Source: Lachnospiraceae bacterium
Lineage (GTDB): Bacteria; Bacillota; Clostridia; Lachnospirales; Lachnospiraceae
Length of the DNA: 9,469 bases
Reading direction: 5' to 3'
Assembly (NCBI GenBank): GCA_017420605.1
Contig: JAFOIS010000149.1
Span: forward strand, 1-9,469
Positions 1-6,769 of the stretch are shown here, piece after piece. The position numbers were made by a program, and so were the translations under genes. How positions within the stretch are numbered: the stretch's first letter is position 1; each line of letters starts with the position of its first letter. The notes under the pieces are model-generated. The model saw only the letters and a program-made list of their open reading frames with translations. It was not told the DNA's origin and did not search any database.

Positions 1-275
1 GCGGCCTGATGAGCCTCGAGGAGATCATCCGGAAAATGACCGGGCTCACGGCGGAACGCTTTATGCTCCGCGGCAAGGGCTTTATCGCGGACGGATATGA
101 CGCGGACCTTGTGCTCTTCGACTATGACCGGCTGGAGGATATGGCAACCTATGCGGATTCGAACCGTCTTACCGAAGGAATCGAATACGTGATTGTAAAC
201 GGGCAGGTCGTATATCACGATAAGAAACTGACGGGCGCATTCCCGGGAAAGCTGATTCTGCGGGGAGAAGGCTGA
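1..275 (+). CDS. N-acyl-D-amino-acid deacylase (D-aminoacylase), C-terminal fragment
   Basis: This is the 3' end of an amidohydrolase-superfamily gene that begins before the window; the reading frame is open from base 3 through the TGA at 273-275, so the first ATG (base 9) is internal. The visible residues match the C-terminal part of D-aminoacylases: an LMSLEE-IRKMT helix, then AERF-L--KG-I-DGYDADLVLFD, then EGIEYVIVNGQVVYHD and a terminal TGAFPGKLILRG. In this family the DADLV-FD and V-VNG-VV segments rebuild the small beta-sandwich domain beside the TIM barrel. Members hydrolyse N-acyl-D-amino acids to the free D-amino acid and carboxylate in the cytoplasm, using zinc. The catalytic residues lie upstream and cannot be checked, so substrate is inferred from family only. 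It is probably the upstream member of a cluster with the deacetylase that starts 54 bases downstream. Confidence 0.8.
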   Translation, partial: GLMSLEEIIRKMTGLTAERFMLRGKGFIADGYDADLVLFDYDRLEDMATYADSNRLTEGIEYVIVNGQVVYHDKKLTGAFPGKLILRGEG

Positions 276-328
276 AACCCGGCCGACGGTGCTGAGAGGC
301 CCGCGGGATAACGCGAAGGAGCAATAGC

Positions 329-1099
329 ATGAGTTTTACATCTCTGGCCGTGAAGATTGCGGCTCCGCTGCCGAAGATCGAGCAGTATGACCGGTATCTT
401 TTTATCGGCCCGCATCCCGACGATATCGAGATCGGCGCGGGCGCGACCGCGGCGAAGCTCGCCGCGGAAGGCAAAACAGTCGCCTTTCTTGTCTGCTGTG
501 ACGGACGCTTTGGGGACGGCGCGTCCGGCGGCGTCAAAGGGGACGCGCTGGCAGCTCTCCGGAAAGAGGAAGCGGTCCGCTCCGCGGCATATCTCGGCAT
601 TAAGGACGTGCGTTTCCTGGATCTGTGCGACGGCGGTTTCTACCGGAAAGAAGAAATGATAGACGGTATTGCCCGCGCTGTCGGTGATTTTGCGCCGGAT
701 ATGATCTTCGCTCCGGATCCGCTCTCAAAGAGCGAGAGCCATCCGGACCATCTGAACGCGGGGCTTGCGGCCCGCCGGATCGCAAACTTCGCTCCCTATC
801 CCGGCATCATGGAACGGTACGGCACAAAAGCGGCAGATGTTAAGGCGATCGCATTCTACATGACGGCGCATCCGAACCGGTATGTGAAGACGTCGCCGGC
901 GCTGCTCACGAAGCAGAAGGAAGCGGTCTTCGATATCCACAAAAGCCAGTATCCGGACGGCTCGGACGAGGCGAAGAGCATTTCGCTTTACCTGTCCCTC
1001 CGTTCCGGCGAGTTCGGCGTCCGGAATCTCTGCCGTGCGGCGGAAGGTTTCCGTGTACAGGGGCGGACGCAGATGCACTGCCTCCCGGAGGCGGAATGA
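329..1099 (+). CDS. PIG-L/LmbE family zinc N-deacetylase
   Basis: A 256-residue protein of normal length for the PIG-L/LmbE family, whose members remove acetyl groups from N-acetylated sugars (GlcNAc-PI, GlcNAc-inositol or GlcNAc-malate) or related amides. The N-terminal strand is followed by the signature PHPDD at residues 28-32 (family AHPDD) and a GAGATAAKLAAEGKTVAFLV helix-strand unit. A second signature, SHPDH, is at 137-141. By analogy with MshB, H29, D32 and H141 should bind zinc, D31 act as general base, and H138 be the second catalytic histidine. No signal peptide is seen, so it is likely cytoplasmic. AAGGAG at 316-321, seven bases before ATG, supports the start. It sits between a D-aminoacylase and an ABM-fold gene in the same direction, suggesting a small amide-hydrolysing catabolic operon. 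The exact substrate cannot be told from sequence; bacillithiol synthesis (BshB) is possible but nothing nearby supports it. Confidence 0.88.
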   Translation: MSFTSLAVKIAAPLPKIEQYDRYLFIGPHPDDIEIGAGATAAKLAAEGKTVAFLVCCDGRFGDGASGGVKGDALAALRKEEAVRSAAYLGIKDVRFLDLCDGGFYRKEEMIDGIARAVGDFAPDMIFAPDPLSKSESHPDHLNAGLAARRIANFAPYPGIMERYGTKAADVKAIAFYMTAHPNRYVKTSPALLTKQKEAVFDIHKSQYPDGSDEAKSISLYLSLRSGEFGVRNLCRAAEGFRVQGRTQMHCLPEAE

Positions 1100-1117
1100 C
1101 AGGAAAGAGACGGAGAT

Positions 1118-1441
1118 ATGAATATCACGGTAAATCTGTACTACAAAGGGGAAAACGGAGCTGCGCGCCGTTTTGCGGAGGAAATGGAGTCCTCCGGGAC
1201 AGCGGCTGCGATCCGCGCGGAAGAGGGCAACCTTCGTTATGAATATTTCATGCCGCTGGACGATCCCGAAACGGTTCTTCTGATCGACAGCTGGAAGGAC
1301 CAGGCCTCCATCGACGCCCATCATGCATCCCCCATGATGAAGACGATCGCCGCGCTCAGGGACAAATATGACCTCCATATGACGGTGGAGCGGTTTGTCA
1401 GCTATGATGCGCAGACGGATGATTCTTTTATCCGGAAATAG
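1118..1441 (+). CDS. ABM-domain protein (YgiN-like putative quinol monooxygenase)
   Basis: A 107-residue protein with the one-domain antibiotic-biosynthesis-monooxygenase (ABM) ferredoxin-like fold. The diagnostic pattern is present: an opening strand (ITVNLYY), an amphipathic helix (RRFAEEMESSG), EGNLRYEYFMPLDDPETVLLIDSW, and the helix A-IDAHHAS-MMKTI-AL ending in a strand. The E-G-L-YE-F and W-D-----HH-S residues are characteristic. Family members such as YgiN act as small cofactor-free quinol monooxygenases or use other ligands; many are of unknown function, so activity here is a guess. It starts 18 bases after the deacetylase stop, with AGGAAAGAG (1101-1109) or the closer GGAG (1112-1115) as ribosome binding site, so it is probably cotranscribed with that gene. 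Its last 14 bases overlap the 3' end of the opposite-strand pseudouridine synthase gene, and no T-tract terminator is visible between the two. Confidence 0.8.
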   Translation: MNITVNLYYKGENGAARRFAEEMESSGTAAAIRAEEGNLRYEYFMPLDDPETVLLIDSWKDQASIDAHHASPMMKTIAALRDKYDLHMTVERFVSYDAQTDDSFIRK

Positions 1442-2438
1442 GAGGCGGCAGCGGCCCTGAAGTAAGATCTGCCGCGTACGCCGCCGCCCAGCCGGGAACA
1501 GGCGCGCTTATCTGAAGCGTTTTTCCGGAATACGGATGACGCAGGCAGAGCGACAGGGCATGCAGATGCGAAGAAGTGTCCGCAGGGGAGAGGGCGCCGG
1601 GGACGGCGCCGCATGAAGCCGGGCCGTACAGCGCATCTCCGATGAGCGGATGTCCGGCCGACGCAAGATGTACGCGGATCTGGTGCGTCCGGCCATGCTC
1701 GATCGTCACGCGGAGAAGGGAACGGTCCCCGTCCGGCGATACGGAGATTGTTTCGAAGTGCGTTGAGGCGGTAAGACCAGCAAAAGGCCCTGCGTCCGGA
1801 TCCGCGCATGACACGGATTCCATCTTAAGGGGCATTTCCCTCGCGATGCGGATCGGAGAAGCGACTGTTCCCGCCGGCGGATCCGGAACGCCGCTTACTT
1901 CCGCAAGATAAATCTTCTGCAATAAACCGCTTTCCTTCTGCTTTGCTAGAAGCGAAGCGGTTTCCTGCTGTCTTGCAAAGAGCAGCACGCCGGAGGTGTC
2001 TTTGTCGAGCCGTCCAATCAGATACAGCCTGCCGTACGCGGCAGAAAGAACGTCCAGCGCGGAATCGCCGTGATGTCCGGCGGAGGGGTGGGAGACCATG
2101 CCGGCCGGCTTGTCTGCGACGAGCAGGAAGTCCTCTTCGTAAAGGACGGGGATCATGTGGCCCGCGGCGGATGCGGCGCTGCGGCCGGTCTTGTCCGCCG
2201 TCTGTTCCGAAACGCCTGCCTGTCCGTCCGGCGCGTCATCCAGCGCAAACGAGAGGACGTCCCCCGTATGCACAGCCGCGTTCACCCAGACGGTCTCCCC
2301 GTTGATGCGGAAGCCTTCCGGGCGGTACTTGATGCGGCTGATCTGATGCATGGAAAAATGCAGTTCCTCGCGGAGAAACTGCTTGACGGTCCTTCCGTCG
2401 AAATCCGGGCTGATCACAAGATCAAGTTGATGAGGCAT
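1428..2438 (-). CDS. RluA-family RNA pseudouridine synthase
   Basis: With the start chosen here the protein has 336 residues, normal for RluA/RluC/RluD enzymes, which isomerise specific uridines in rRNA or tRNA to pseudouridine. Residues about 13-66 look like an S4 RNA-binding domain (GRTVKQFLREEL, S-HQISR-KY, G-RINGE-VWVN, V-TGDVL). The catalytic domain follows: Y-EEDFLLVADKPAGMVSHPS, then motif II GRLDKDTSG (catalytic Asp at about D145), and late in the protein GRTHQIRVHLAS-GHPL-GD-LYG and HLHALSL-L-HP. An Ala/Gly/Asp-rich insert at about 68-95 links the two domains. The frame stays open upstream to 2531, but that 31-residue extension does not resemble the family and the ATG at 2436-2438 follows a GGGAG (2450-2454) by 11 bases, so it was preferred. 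RluB/E/F-type motifs are absent. The target site cannot be assigned from sequence alone. Confidence 0.9.
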   Translation of the reverse strand: MPHQLDLVISPDFDGRTVKQFLREELHFSMHQISRIKYRPEGFRINGETVWVNAAVHTGDVLSFALDDAPDGQAGVSEQTADKTGRSAASAAGHMIPVLYEEDFLLVADKPAGMVSHPSAGHHGDSALDVLSAAYGRLYLIGRLDKDTSGVLLFARQQETASLLAKQKESGLLQKIYLAEVSGVPDPPAGTVASPIRIAREMPLKMESVSCADPDAGPFAGLTASTHFETISVSPDGDRSLLRVTIEHGRTHQIRVHLASAGHPLIGDALYGPASCGAVPGALSPADTSSHLHALSLCLRHPYSGKTLQISAPVPGWAAAYAADLTSGPLPPPISG

Positions 2439-2503
2439 TGCTTTGCAAACTCCCGAAGGACGTCTTTCCGGAATATCCGGCAGATCATGATCCCGACCAT
2501 TTG

Positions 2504-2531
2504 AGCATACCATCCGTTTCGGGAAAAGCAA
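2504..2531 (-). promoter_or_regulatory. Putative promoter for the pseudouridine synthase gene
   Basis: Reading the - strand, TTGCTT (2531-2526) is followed after 16 bases by TATGCT (2509-2504), which is preceded by TGG, an extended -10 element. Transcription would begin near 2497, giving a leader of about 60 bases. The -35 match is weak, so this is plausible rather than firm. Confidence 0.4.
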
Positions 2532-2555
2532 GCCGCTGCAAATGTAATTTGCAGA

Positions 2556-2584
2556 TTGAAACAGCAGCCGCCTTTTTCTATAAT
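2556..2584 (+). promoter_or_regulatory. Sigma-A type promoter for the CASTOR/POLLUX-like channel gene
   Basis: TTGAAA at 2556-2561 and a perfect TATAAT at 2579-2584 are separated by 17 bases, the ideal spacing. Transcription should begin near 2591, leaving a leader of about 30 bases before the ATG at 2623. It lies back to back with the putative promoter of the divergent pseudouridine synthase gene. Confidence 0.75.
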
Positions 2585-2608
2585 TTCCTTAAGAGCAGCA
2601 CGCGGTCC

Positions 2609-2622
2609 AAGGAGGCGCCTCC
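2609..2622 (+). promoter_or_regulatory. Ribosome binding site embedded in a perfect palindrome
   Basis: AAGGAGG (2609-2615) is an optimal Shine-Dalgarno sequence seven bases before the ATG at 2623 and fixes that start. GGAGGCGCCTCC (2611-2622) is a perfect 12-base palindrome. As RNA it could form GGAG/CTCC with a GCGC loop and hide the Shine-Dalgarno, or allow pairing between two transcripts. Regulation through it is only inference. Confidence 0.6.
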
Positions 2623-4473
2623 ATGAAAGATAAGAAGAAATACTCCCTGAAAGAGCGTTTTCAGTACTGGTTCGACGGGCATCTTTCAAAAAGCTCGCTC
2701 GGGCTCATCCGCGTGCTCATCATCGCGTCGGTCATCCTGGCGGTGAGCGTTGCCCTCCTCATCATTCTCTTCAACCTCAAGGACGGCCGTGAAAACGGGC
2801 AGGTCTTCTGGGAGAGCATCGTGACCCTCCTCAATGCCTGGATGCCGGAATGGGATGAAGACGGAAACGTCGGGTATATCCTTCTCATGTCGGTGTCCGC
2901 GATCGCGGGCGTGCTGTTTACGAGCGTCCTCATCGGTATCATCACAAGCGCGATCGAGGAGAAGATCATCGAACTCAAGCAGGGCAATTCGCGCGTACTC
3001 GAAGAAGGGCACACGGTCGTGCTCGGCTTCTGTCCCGGCGAATTCACACTGCTTCGGGAACTGATCCTGGCCGCCGGAAGCCGTCCGGCCTGCATCGTGG
3101 TCGCGGAAGATATGGCGCGGGACGAAATGGAACAGGAGATCGGAAGCGGTATCGAAGTTCCGAAAAACGTCCGGCTCATCTGCCGTTCCGCCGATATCAC
3201 CGACCCGGCGTCACTGGAGAAGTGTTCCATCGAAACGAGCCGCGCGGTGATCATTTCCCCGGCGGACGATGCCCGGACCGTCAAGGCGATCCTCGCGCTC
3301 ACGTCGCTTCTTACGGAAAAGGGCGCGGGAAATGTTCCCGTCAACGCGATCATTTCCCGGAAGGAACACCGTATCCCGCAGACGCTTGCATCAAAGCATC
3401 ATATCACTGCGCTCGAGACCAATGAGACCCTCGCAAAAATGATCGCGCATTCCTGCGCGGAGACCGGTCTTTCCGAAACATTCCGGGAGGTCTTCAACTT
3501 CGAAGGCGCGGAACTGCATGTGGTCGATCCCGCGGGGGCGGAGGGGCTTACCTTCGGCGACCTTACGGCCCGGATGGACGGCGGCGTGCCGGTCGGAATC
3601 TTTACGGAATGCGGCACGGTCACGAACCCGCCGGCGGGGCGCCTTACGGAGGCGGGAGATCGGATCCTGGTCTTCGCGGAGGATAAGGAATCCGCAAAGA
3701 TCACGGAAGGTCCTTCTTATGCGGACGTGAACAAAAGCAGTGCCGCCGCGGCGGAGGCACACGGGGAGGAAAAGACGGACGTCGTGATCATCGGCCACAA
3801 CGGGACGCTTGCGACGGTCATCCGCGAACTGCCGGAAAACGTTGAAAAAGCCTATCTTACGGCGGACGACAAGACGGAGGAGGAACGCGCGGAACTTGGC
3901 CGCGCGGCACAGTCCCGCGCTCTTGTGCTCTCCTATGTGGAGGGGGATCCCCGTTCGGAGGAGCATCTCCTTGAACTTGCCCGCATGGCGGACCATATCG
4001 TGATCATGAGCGATGACGATAAGGAGGACGAAGAGGCGGATATGGATACGATCTTCCTGATCCTGAACCTCCGCGACCTTAGGGAACGATACGGCCTTAC
4101 GTTCAACATTACCGCGGAAATGTGCAAGGAATACAACGAAAAGCTGGTATCGGGCGCCGATCATACCGATTTCGTCGTCGCGTCCAATATGTCTTCCCTC
4201 TGTCTTGCGCAGGTCTCGGAGCGGCCGGAGCTGGTCGGTGTCTTCCGGGAACTTCTCTCGAATACGGGCAATGAGCTCTATCTTAAGAATGCCGCCGGCA
4301 TGGGCCTTGCCGGAACGTATATCGTGCGGGATCTCCGGTGCGCGCTCCTTGCGCAGGGGTACGTTTTGCTCGGGATCGTGGACGCGGAAAAGAAAAGCAC
4401 GTTCGATCTGCCGCTCATGAAGACGGTGGAACTTACGGAGGACGACGAATTCATCGTCCTCGGAGAGGAGTAG
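2623..4473 (+). CDS. CASTOR/POLLUX-like ion channel protein with RCK-type domains
   Basis: A 616-residue membrane protein resembling bacterial relatives of the plant CASTOR/POLLUX (DMI1) nuclear ion channels. Two hydrophobic helices are clear, at about 28-51 (LIRVLIIASVILAVSVALLI) and 84-110, with a candidate pore helix between them (VFWESIVTLLNAWMPEW, 61-77). The soluble remainder carries two nucleotide-binding, RCK/TrkA-N-like modules. The first starts near HTVVLGFCPGEFTLLREL (about 130) and the second near DVVIIGHNGTLATVIREL (386-403), the latter lacking one canonical glycine. Each is followed by an alternating strand-helix pattern and aspartate-rich loops (SDDDKEDEEADMD) that could bind Ca2+ or other ligands. 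Family knowledge suggests a ligand-gated cation channel in the cytoplasmic membrane; selectivity is not readable because the filter does not match classic TVGYG. It is monocistronic by layout, with its own promoter and no clear intrinsic terminator after the stop. Confidence 0.8.
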   Translation: MKDKKKYSLKERFQYWFDGHLSKSSLGLIRVLIIASVILAVSVALLIILFNLKDGRENGQVFWESIVTLLNAWMPEWDEDGNVGYILLMSVSAIAGVLFTSVLIGIITSAIEEKIIELKQGNSRVLEEGHTVVLGFCPGEFTLLRELILAAGSRPACIVVAEDMARDEMEQEIGSGIEVPKNVRLICRSADITDPASLEKCSIETSRAVIISPADDARTVKAILALTSLLTEKGAGNVPVNAIISRKEHRIPQTLASKHHITALETNETLAKMIAHSCAETGLSETFREVFNFEGAELHVVDPAGAEGLTFGDLTARMDGGVPVGIFTECGTVTNPPAGRLTEAGDRILVFAEDKESAKITEGPSYADVNKSSAAAAEAHGEEKTDVVIIGHNGTLATVIRELPENVEKAYLTADDKTEEERAELGRAAQSRALVLSYVEGDPRSEEHLLELARMADHIVIMSDDDKEDEEADMDTIFLILNLRDLRERYGLTFNITAEMCKEYNEKLVSGADHTDFVVASNMSSLCLAQVSERPELVGVFRELLSNTGNELYLKNAAGMGLAGTYIVRDLRCALLAQGYVLLGIVDAEKKSTFDLPLMKTVELTEDDEFIVLGEE

Positions 4474-4533
4474 GAAAGAATAACGAAACTGTCAGGTGTT
4501 ATTTGCTCATCTGGCAGGATGCGAAAAAAGTAC

Positions 4534-4562
4534 TTGCAATTTCGATGTAATACAGGTATAGT
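4534..4562 (+). promoter_or_regulatory. Sigma-A type promoter in front of the small RNA candidate
   Basis: TTGCAA (4534-4539) and TATAGT (4557-4562) are 17 bases apart. Transcription should start near 4569-4570. No open frame of useful length follows before the terminator at 4672, so the promoter appears to drive a short non-coding transcript or an attenuated leader. Confidence 0.65.
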
Positions 4563-4569
4563 GCTTTTT

Positions 4570-4672
4570 GCAAACTGAATAAGGCTTGTATGAGCCGCTG
4601 TTTTGATATGAATCGGAAGATGCTCCGGGAGGAGTCTATCTATCTGGGGTATATCAAAGCAGCGGCTTTTTT
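4570..4672 (+). ncRNA. Candidate structured small RNA or attenuated leader, about 103 nt
   Basis: The predicted transcript runs from just after a good -10 box to a T6 tract. Bases 4593-4609 pair with 4651-4667 along all 17 positions with one G-U pair, enclosing a 41-base region. Inside it CTCC-GGGA-GGAG (4623-4634) forms a hairpin with a GNRA-type tetraloop, extendable by AGA/TCT across a two-base bulge. Upstream, GGCT (4583-4586) could pair with AGCC (4593-4596), which would compete with the base of the terminator stem, as expected of an attenuator. I compared it by memory with 6S, SRP, TPP, THF, purine, fluoride, guanidine and preQ1 RNAs and found no match. It may be a free-standing RNA or a leader controlling read-through into the AAA+ gene 162 bases further on. 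Transcription is inferred, not shown. Confidence 0.55.
4593..4672 (+). terminator. Intrinsic terminator with a 17 bp stem and T6 tract
   Basis: The stem AGCCGCTGTTTTGATAT (4593-4609) pairs with ATATCAAAGCAGCGGCT (4651-4667), and T residues run from 4667 to 4672. The GC-rich half lies at the base next to the T tract, as in rho-independent terminators. The enclosed 41 bases are unusually long for a plain terminator and contain a second hairpin. Confidence 0.65.
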
Positions 4673-4703
4673 GTGCCGCAATACGTACCTTGACAACTCC
4701 ATA

Positions 4704-4767
4704 TCTGACCGGAGAGCCGCCCGGGGAAGTCGCGCGATGAAATGAGCGGGCCAAGGGACCGGTCAGA
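4704..4767 (+). repeat. 9 bp inverted repeat in the leader of the AAA+ gene
   Basis: TCTGACCGG (4704-4712) is the exact reverse complement of CCGGTCAGA (4759-4767). Between the arms GCCCG (4719-4723) can pair with CGGGC (4747-4751), giving a nested two-part stem. There is no T tract, so it is not a standard terminator. It could be a structured leader element, a protein-binding site or chance. Confidence 0.45.
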
Positions 4768-4834
4768 GTTAAACTGCTTCCAGAAATGATGCGTATTCTA
4801 ATCTCTGTAGGTTAACAAGAAAGAGGTATGATGG

Positions 4835-6769
4835 ATGAATAATTCAATGATGATCGGATATGAAAACATGGAGAATGCAGCAGCCCTTACAATAAACACG
4901 AAGCCCGGAAATCTAGTGTTTTACTATACGGGTGAACGCTTTCTGCATTCTGCGGCACTGCTTCCGGAGGGAGAGTTTCTCGGGTGGCAGATCTTTGCAG
5001 ACGAGGATAAAACCCTGTCCGGTATCACGTTTTCGAGTTCTGGGTTGTCGGTGACTCATGCCGATTATGTCTGGATCTTTCAGGGAAGCGCTGATTTAGA
5101 TCCGAACGCACAGCCTGTGCTGAGGGATCTGAATGAGGGTAATCGAAGACTTTATGTGCTTATGCCGGACTCAGGAAGCAAGATTGATACAGGATTGCCA
5201 AGTAAGAAGGAAAACTGGTTCACCTTGGACGACGATTTAGTCGAGTCGGGTACCATCGAATATTTTCATGAAATGTCAGATATGCTGATGGAAGCGGATG
5301 CTGTGGTGCGTATGGTTGCCGGTCCGGCCGAAGGAAAGGAAGATGGTCACGGAATGATCCTCATCAGTCTCCCCGGTGAAATGACGCTGCGGATGCGGAC
5401 TGCAATTTCACTTGCGTTTCCGCAAGCAGCGGCTGTGGAGATAGAAAATCCGGCCGATGGCCGCCTAAGCCCGATACATCTTACAGATAACGCATTTTTA
5501 GCAGGTATGGTCGGGTTCCTCGATGAAATGCTTCGTTCTGCGAAAAAAGCAGCCGGGGCAGAAGAGAAGGAAGAGGATGAGGAGGAGTTTCTCTGGGATG
5601 AAGATACATTAGACGCAGATAACGGCAATGTTTCTGCAGACAGCAATTCACATACGCCGATCGAAGAACTGCACTTAAGTGTCCGGGCGTACAACTGCCT
5701 GAAACGCGCCGGTATCTGCAGCGTAGAAAAGCTTAGAACGATGACTGAAGAAGAAATCCTGCGGATCCGCAACATGGGAAGAAAATGTGCAGCCGAGATT
5801 CGGCAGAAACTGGATGAAAGCCGGACCCTTGCGAAAGTCGTTCCGCTTGAGGCACCAAGTTATATGGAGATGCTGGACGAACTCATTGGACTGGACGCGG
5901 TGAAGGAGCAGGTCCGCAGAATCGCGGCTTTTGCCAGAATGAAACAAGACATGGCTGCCTGCGGAAGGGACGCGCTTCCGGTTGCCCTTAACATGGAATT
6001 TGTCGGAAACCCCGGTACTGCCAAAACGACGGTCGCCCGTATCATTGCCGGCATCTTTCAGGAAATCGGGCTTTTGGCCGGCAATGAGATCGTGGAAGTG
6101 GGCCGCGCCGATCTGGTTGCCCGATATGAGGGACAGACGGCGGAAAAGGTCAGAGATGTCTTTCGCAAGGCCGAGGGGAAGCTGCTTTTCATTGACGAAG
6201 CATATTCTCTGGTCGAGAACTGGGAAGGTGAATACGGTGATGAGGCAATCAGCACAATCGTGCAGGAAATGGAAAACAACCGGGAAAATACGATCGTGAT
6301 TTTTGCCGGGTATCCGGACAAGATGAATGACTTCTTTGCGAGAAATCCGGGTCTTCGGTCCCGCGTGCCGTTTCGAATTCATTTCCAGGATTATTCCGCG
6401 GAGGAGATGCTGAGAATCGCAGAGTTCGAAGCAGAAAAGAGAGGCTTTGCCATTGAACCGGCTGCAAAGGAGAAGATCCTTTCAATCTGTGAGGCAGCGG
6501 CCGGCGATTCGGATATGGGCAACGGACGTTTCTCACGGAACCTGATCGAGAATGCGATTCTTGGATTTGCATCGAGGGTATATGGGACGAAAGAGTCAGC
6601 ACGGGATACCAGGGTATGGGATAGGGAAACCCGGGAGAGGAAGACCTCTGACCAGGAGAAGCCGGCCGACATGCCGGCAATGAAAATGGAACTCAAAGGG
6701 GAAGATTTTTCCGTGCCGGAAATGCTGGAGAAGAGCAGAAAAACAGGCCTCATTGGCTTTCGGAGCTAA
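4835..6769 (+). CDS. AAA+ ATPase (CbbX/SpoVK type) with an RNA polymerase alpha-CTD-like domain
   Basis: A 644-residue multidomain protein. Residues 1 to about 235 match nothing I recognise. An acidic linker (about 245-272, runs of Glu/Asp) follows. Residues 276-329 closely resemble the alpha-subunit C-terminal domain of RNA polymerase: [18 protein letters not shown], then [18 protein letters not shown]. Residues about 345-575 form a CbbX/SpoVK-type AAA+ module: [11 protein letters not shown], Walker [10 protein letters not shown] (391-399, Ala where Gly is usual), the [16 protein letters not shown] pore-loop segment, Walker [11 protein letters not shown] (450-459), sensor VIFAGYPD and Arg-finger region [10 protein letters not shown] (504-513). 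The C-terminus ends GLIGFRS, like other SpoVK-type proteins. It should be a hexameric cytoplasmic remodelling ATPase; its client is unknown. AAGAGG (4821-4826), eight bases upstream, supports the ATG. An overlapping out-of-frame ATG at 4828 encodes only MMDE and sits too close to the Shine-Dalgarno. Confidence 0.88.
   Translation: MNNSMMIGYENMENAAALTINTKPGNLVFYYTGERFLHSAALLPEGEFLGWQIFADEDKTLSGITFSSSGLSVTHADYVWIFQGSADLDPNAQPVLRDLNEGNRRLYVLMPDSGSKIDTGLPSKKENWFTLDDDLVESGTIEYFHEMSDMLMEADAVVRMVAGPAEGKEDGHGMILISLPGEMTLRMRTAISLAFPQAAAVEIENPADGRLSPIHLTDNAFLAGMVGFLDEMLRSAKKAAGAEEKEEDEEEFLWDEDTLDADNGNVSADSNSHTPIEELHLSVRAYNCLKRAGICSVEKLRTMTEEEILRIRNMGRKCAAEIRQKLDESRTLAKVVPLEAPSYMEMLDELIGLDAVKEQVRRIAAFARMKQDMAACGRDALPVALNMEFVGNPGTAKTTVARIIAGIFQEIGLLAGNEIVEVGRADLVARYEGQTAEKVRDVFRKAEGKLLFIDEAYSLVENWEGEYGDEAISTIVQEMENNRENTIVIFAGYPDKMNDFFARNPGLRSRVPFRIHFQDYSAEEMLRIAEFEAEKRGFAIEPAAKEKILSICEAAAGDSDMGNGRFSRNLIENAILGFASRVYGTKESARDTRVWDRETRERKTSDQEKPADMPAMKMELKGEDFSVPEMLEKSRKTGLIGFRS

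Larger units (their letters stand above)
4474..4834. other. 361 bp intergenic region with a small RNA candidate and inverted repeats
   Basis: No credible protein gene is seen here. In order it holds: a weak stem (4489-4495 with 4511-4517, one G-U pair, no T tract) just after the channel gene; a strong promoter and terminated small RNA candidate (4534-4672); an orphan TTGACA (4690-4695) with no -10 at a workable distance; a 9 bp inverted repeat (4704-4712/4759-4767); and, near the AAA+ gene, only weak -10-like matches such as TCTAAT (4797-4802). The promoter of the AAA+ gene is therefore not identified. Composition shifts to lower GC from here on. Confidence 0.6.

Noticed and set aside
290..324. 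GGTGCTGAGAGG followed by GGATAACGCGAAGG resembles parts of the TPP riboswitch
   Set aside because: The 53-base gap is far too short for the whole aptamer, the arms cannot form the required stems, and the neighbouring genes are not thiamine genes.
725..1378. Long - strand open frame across the deacetylase and ABM genes
   Set aside because: It is antisense to two well-supported genes, rich in Arg from GC-rich complementary codons, and shows no family motif.
1444..1477. GCGGCAG/CTGCCGC stem near the convergent ends of the ABM and pseudouridine synthase genes
   Set aside because: It lies within the synthase coding sequence and has no T tract on either strand, so a terminator is not supported.
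3391..4164. 257-codon - strand open frame inside the channel gene
   Set aside because: It mirrors the + strand coding sequence and has no motif or ribosome binding site; GC-rich genes commonly leave such frames open.
4690..4695. Perfect TTGACA, as a -35 box for the AAA+ gene
   Set aside because: No -10-like sequence occurs 15-19 bases downstream; that region is GC-rich (AGAGCCGCCC).
4828..4842. Mini open frame MMDE overlapping the AAA+ start, as a leader peptide
   Set aside because: The Shine-Dalgarno AAGAGG is one base from its ATG but properly spaced for the ATG at 4835, so it is unlikely to be translated.
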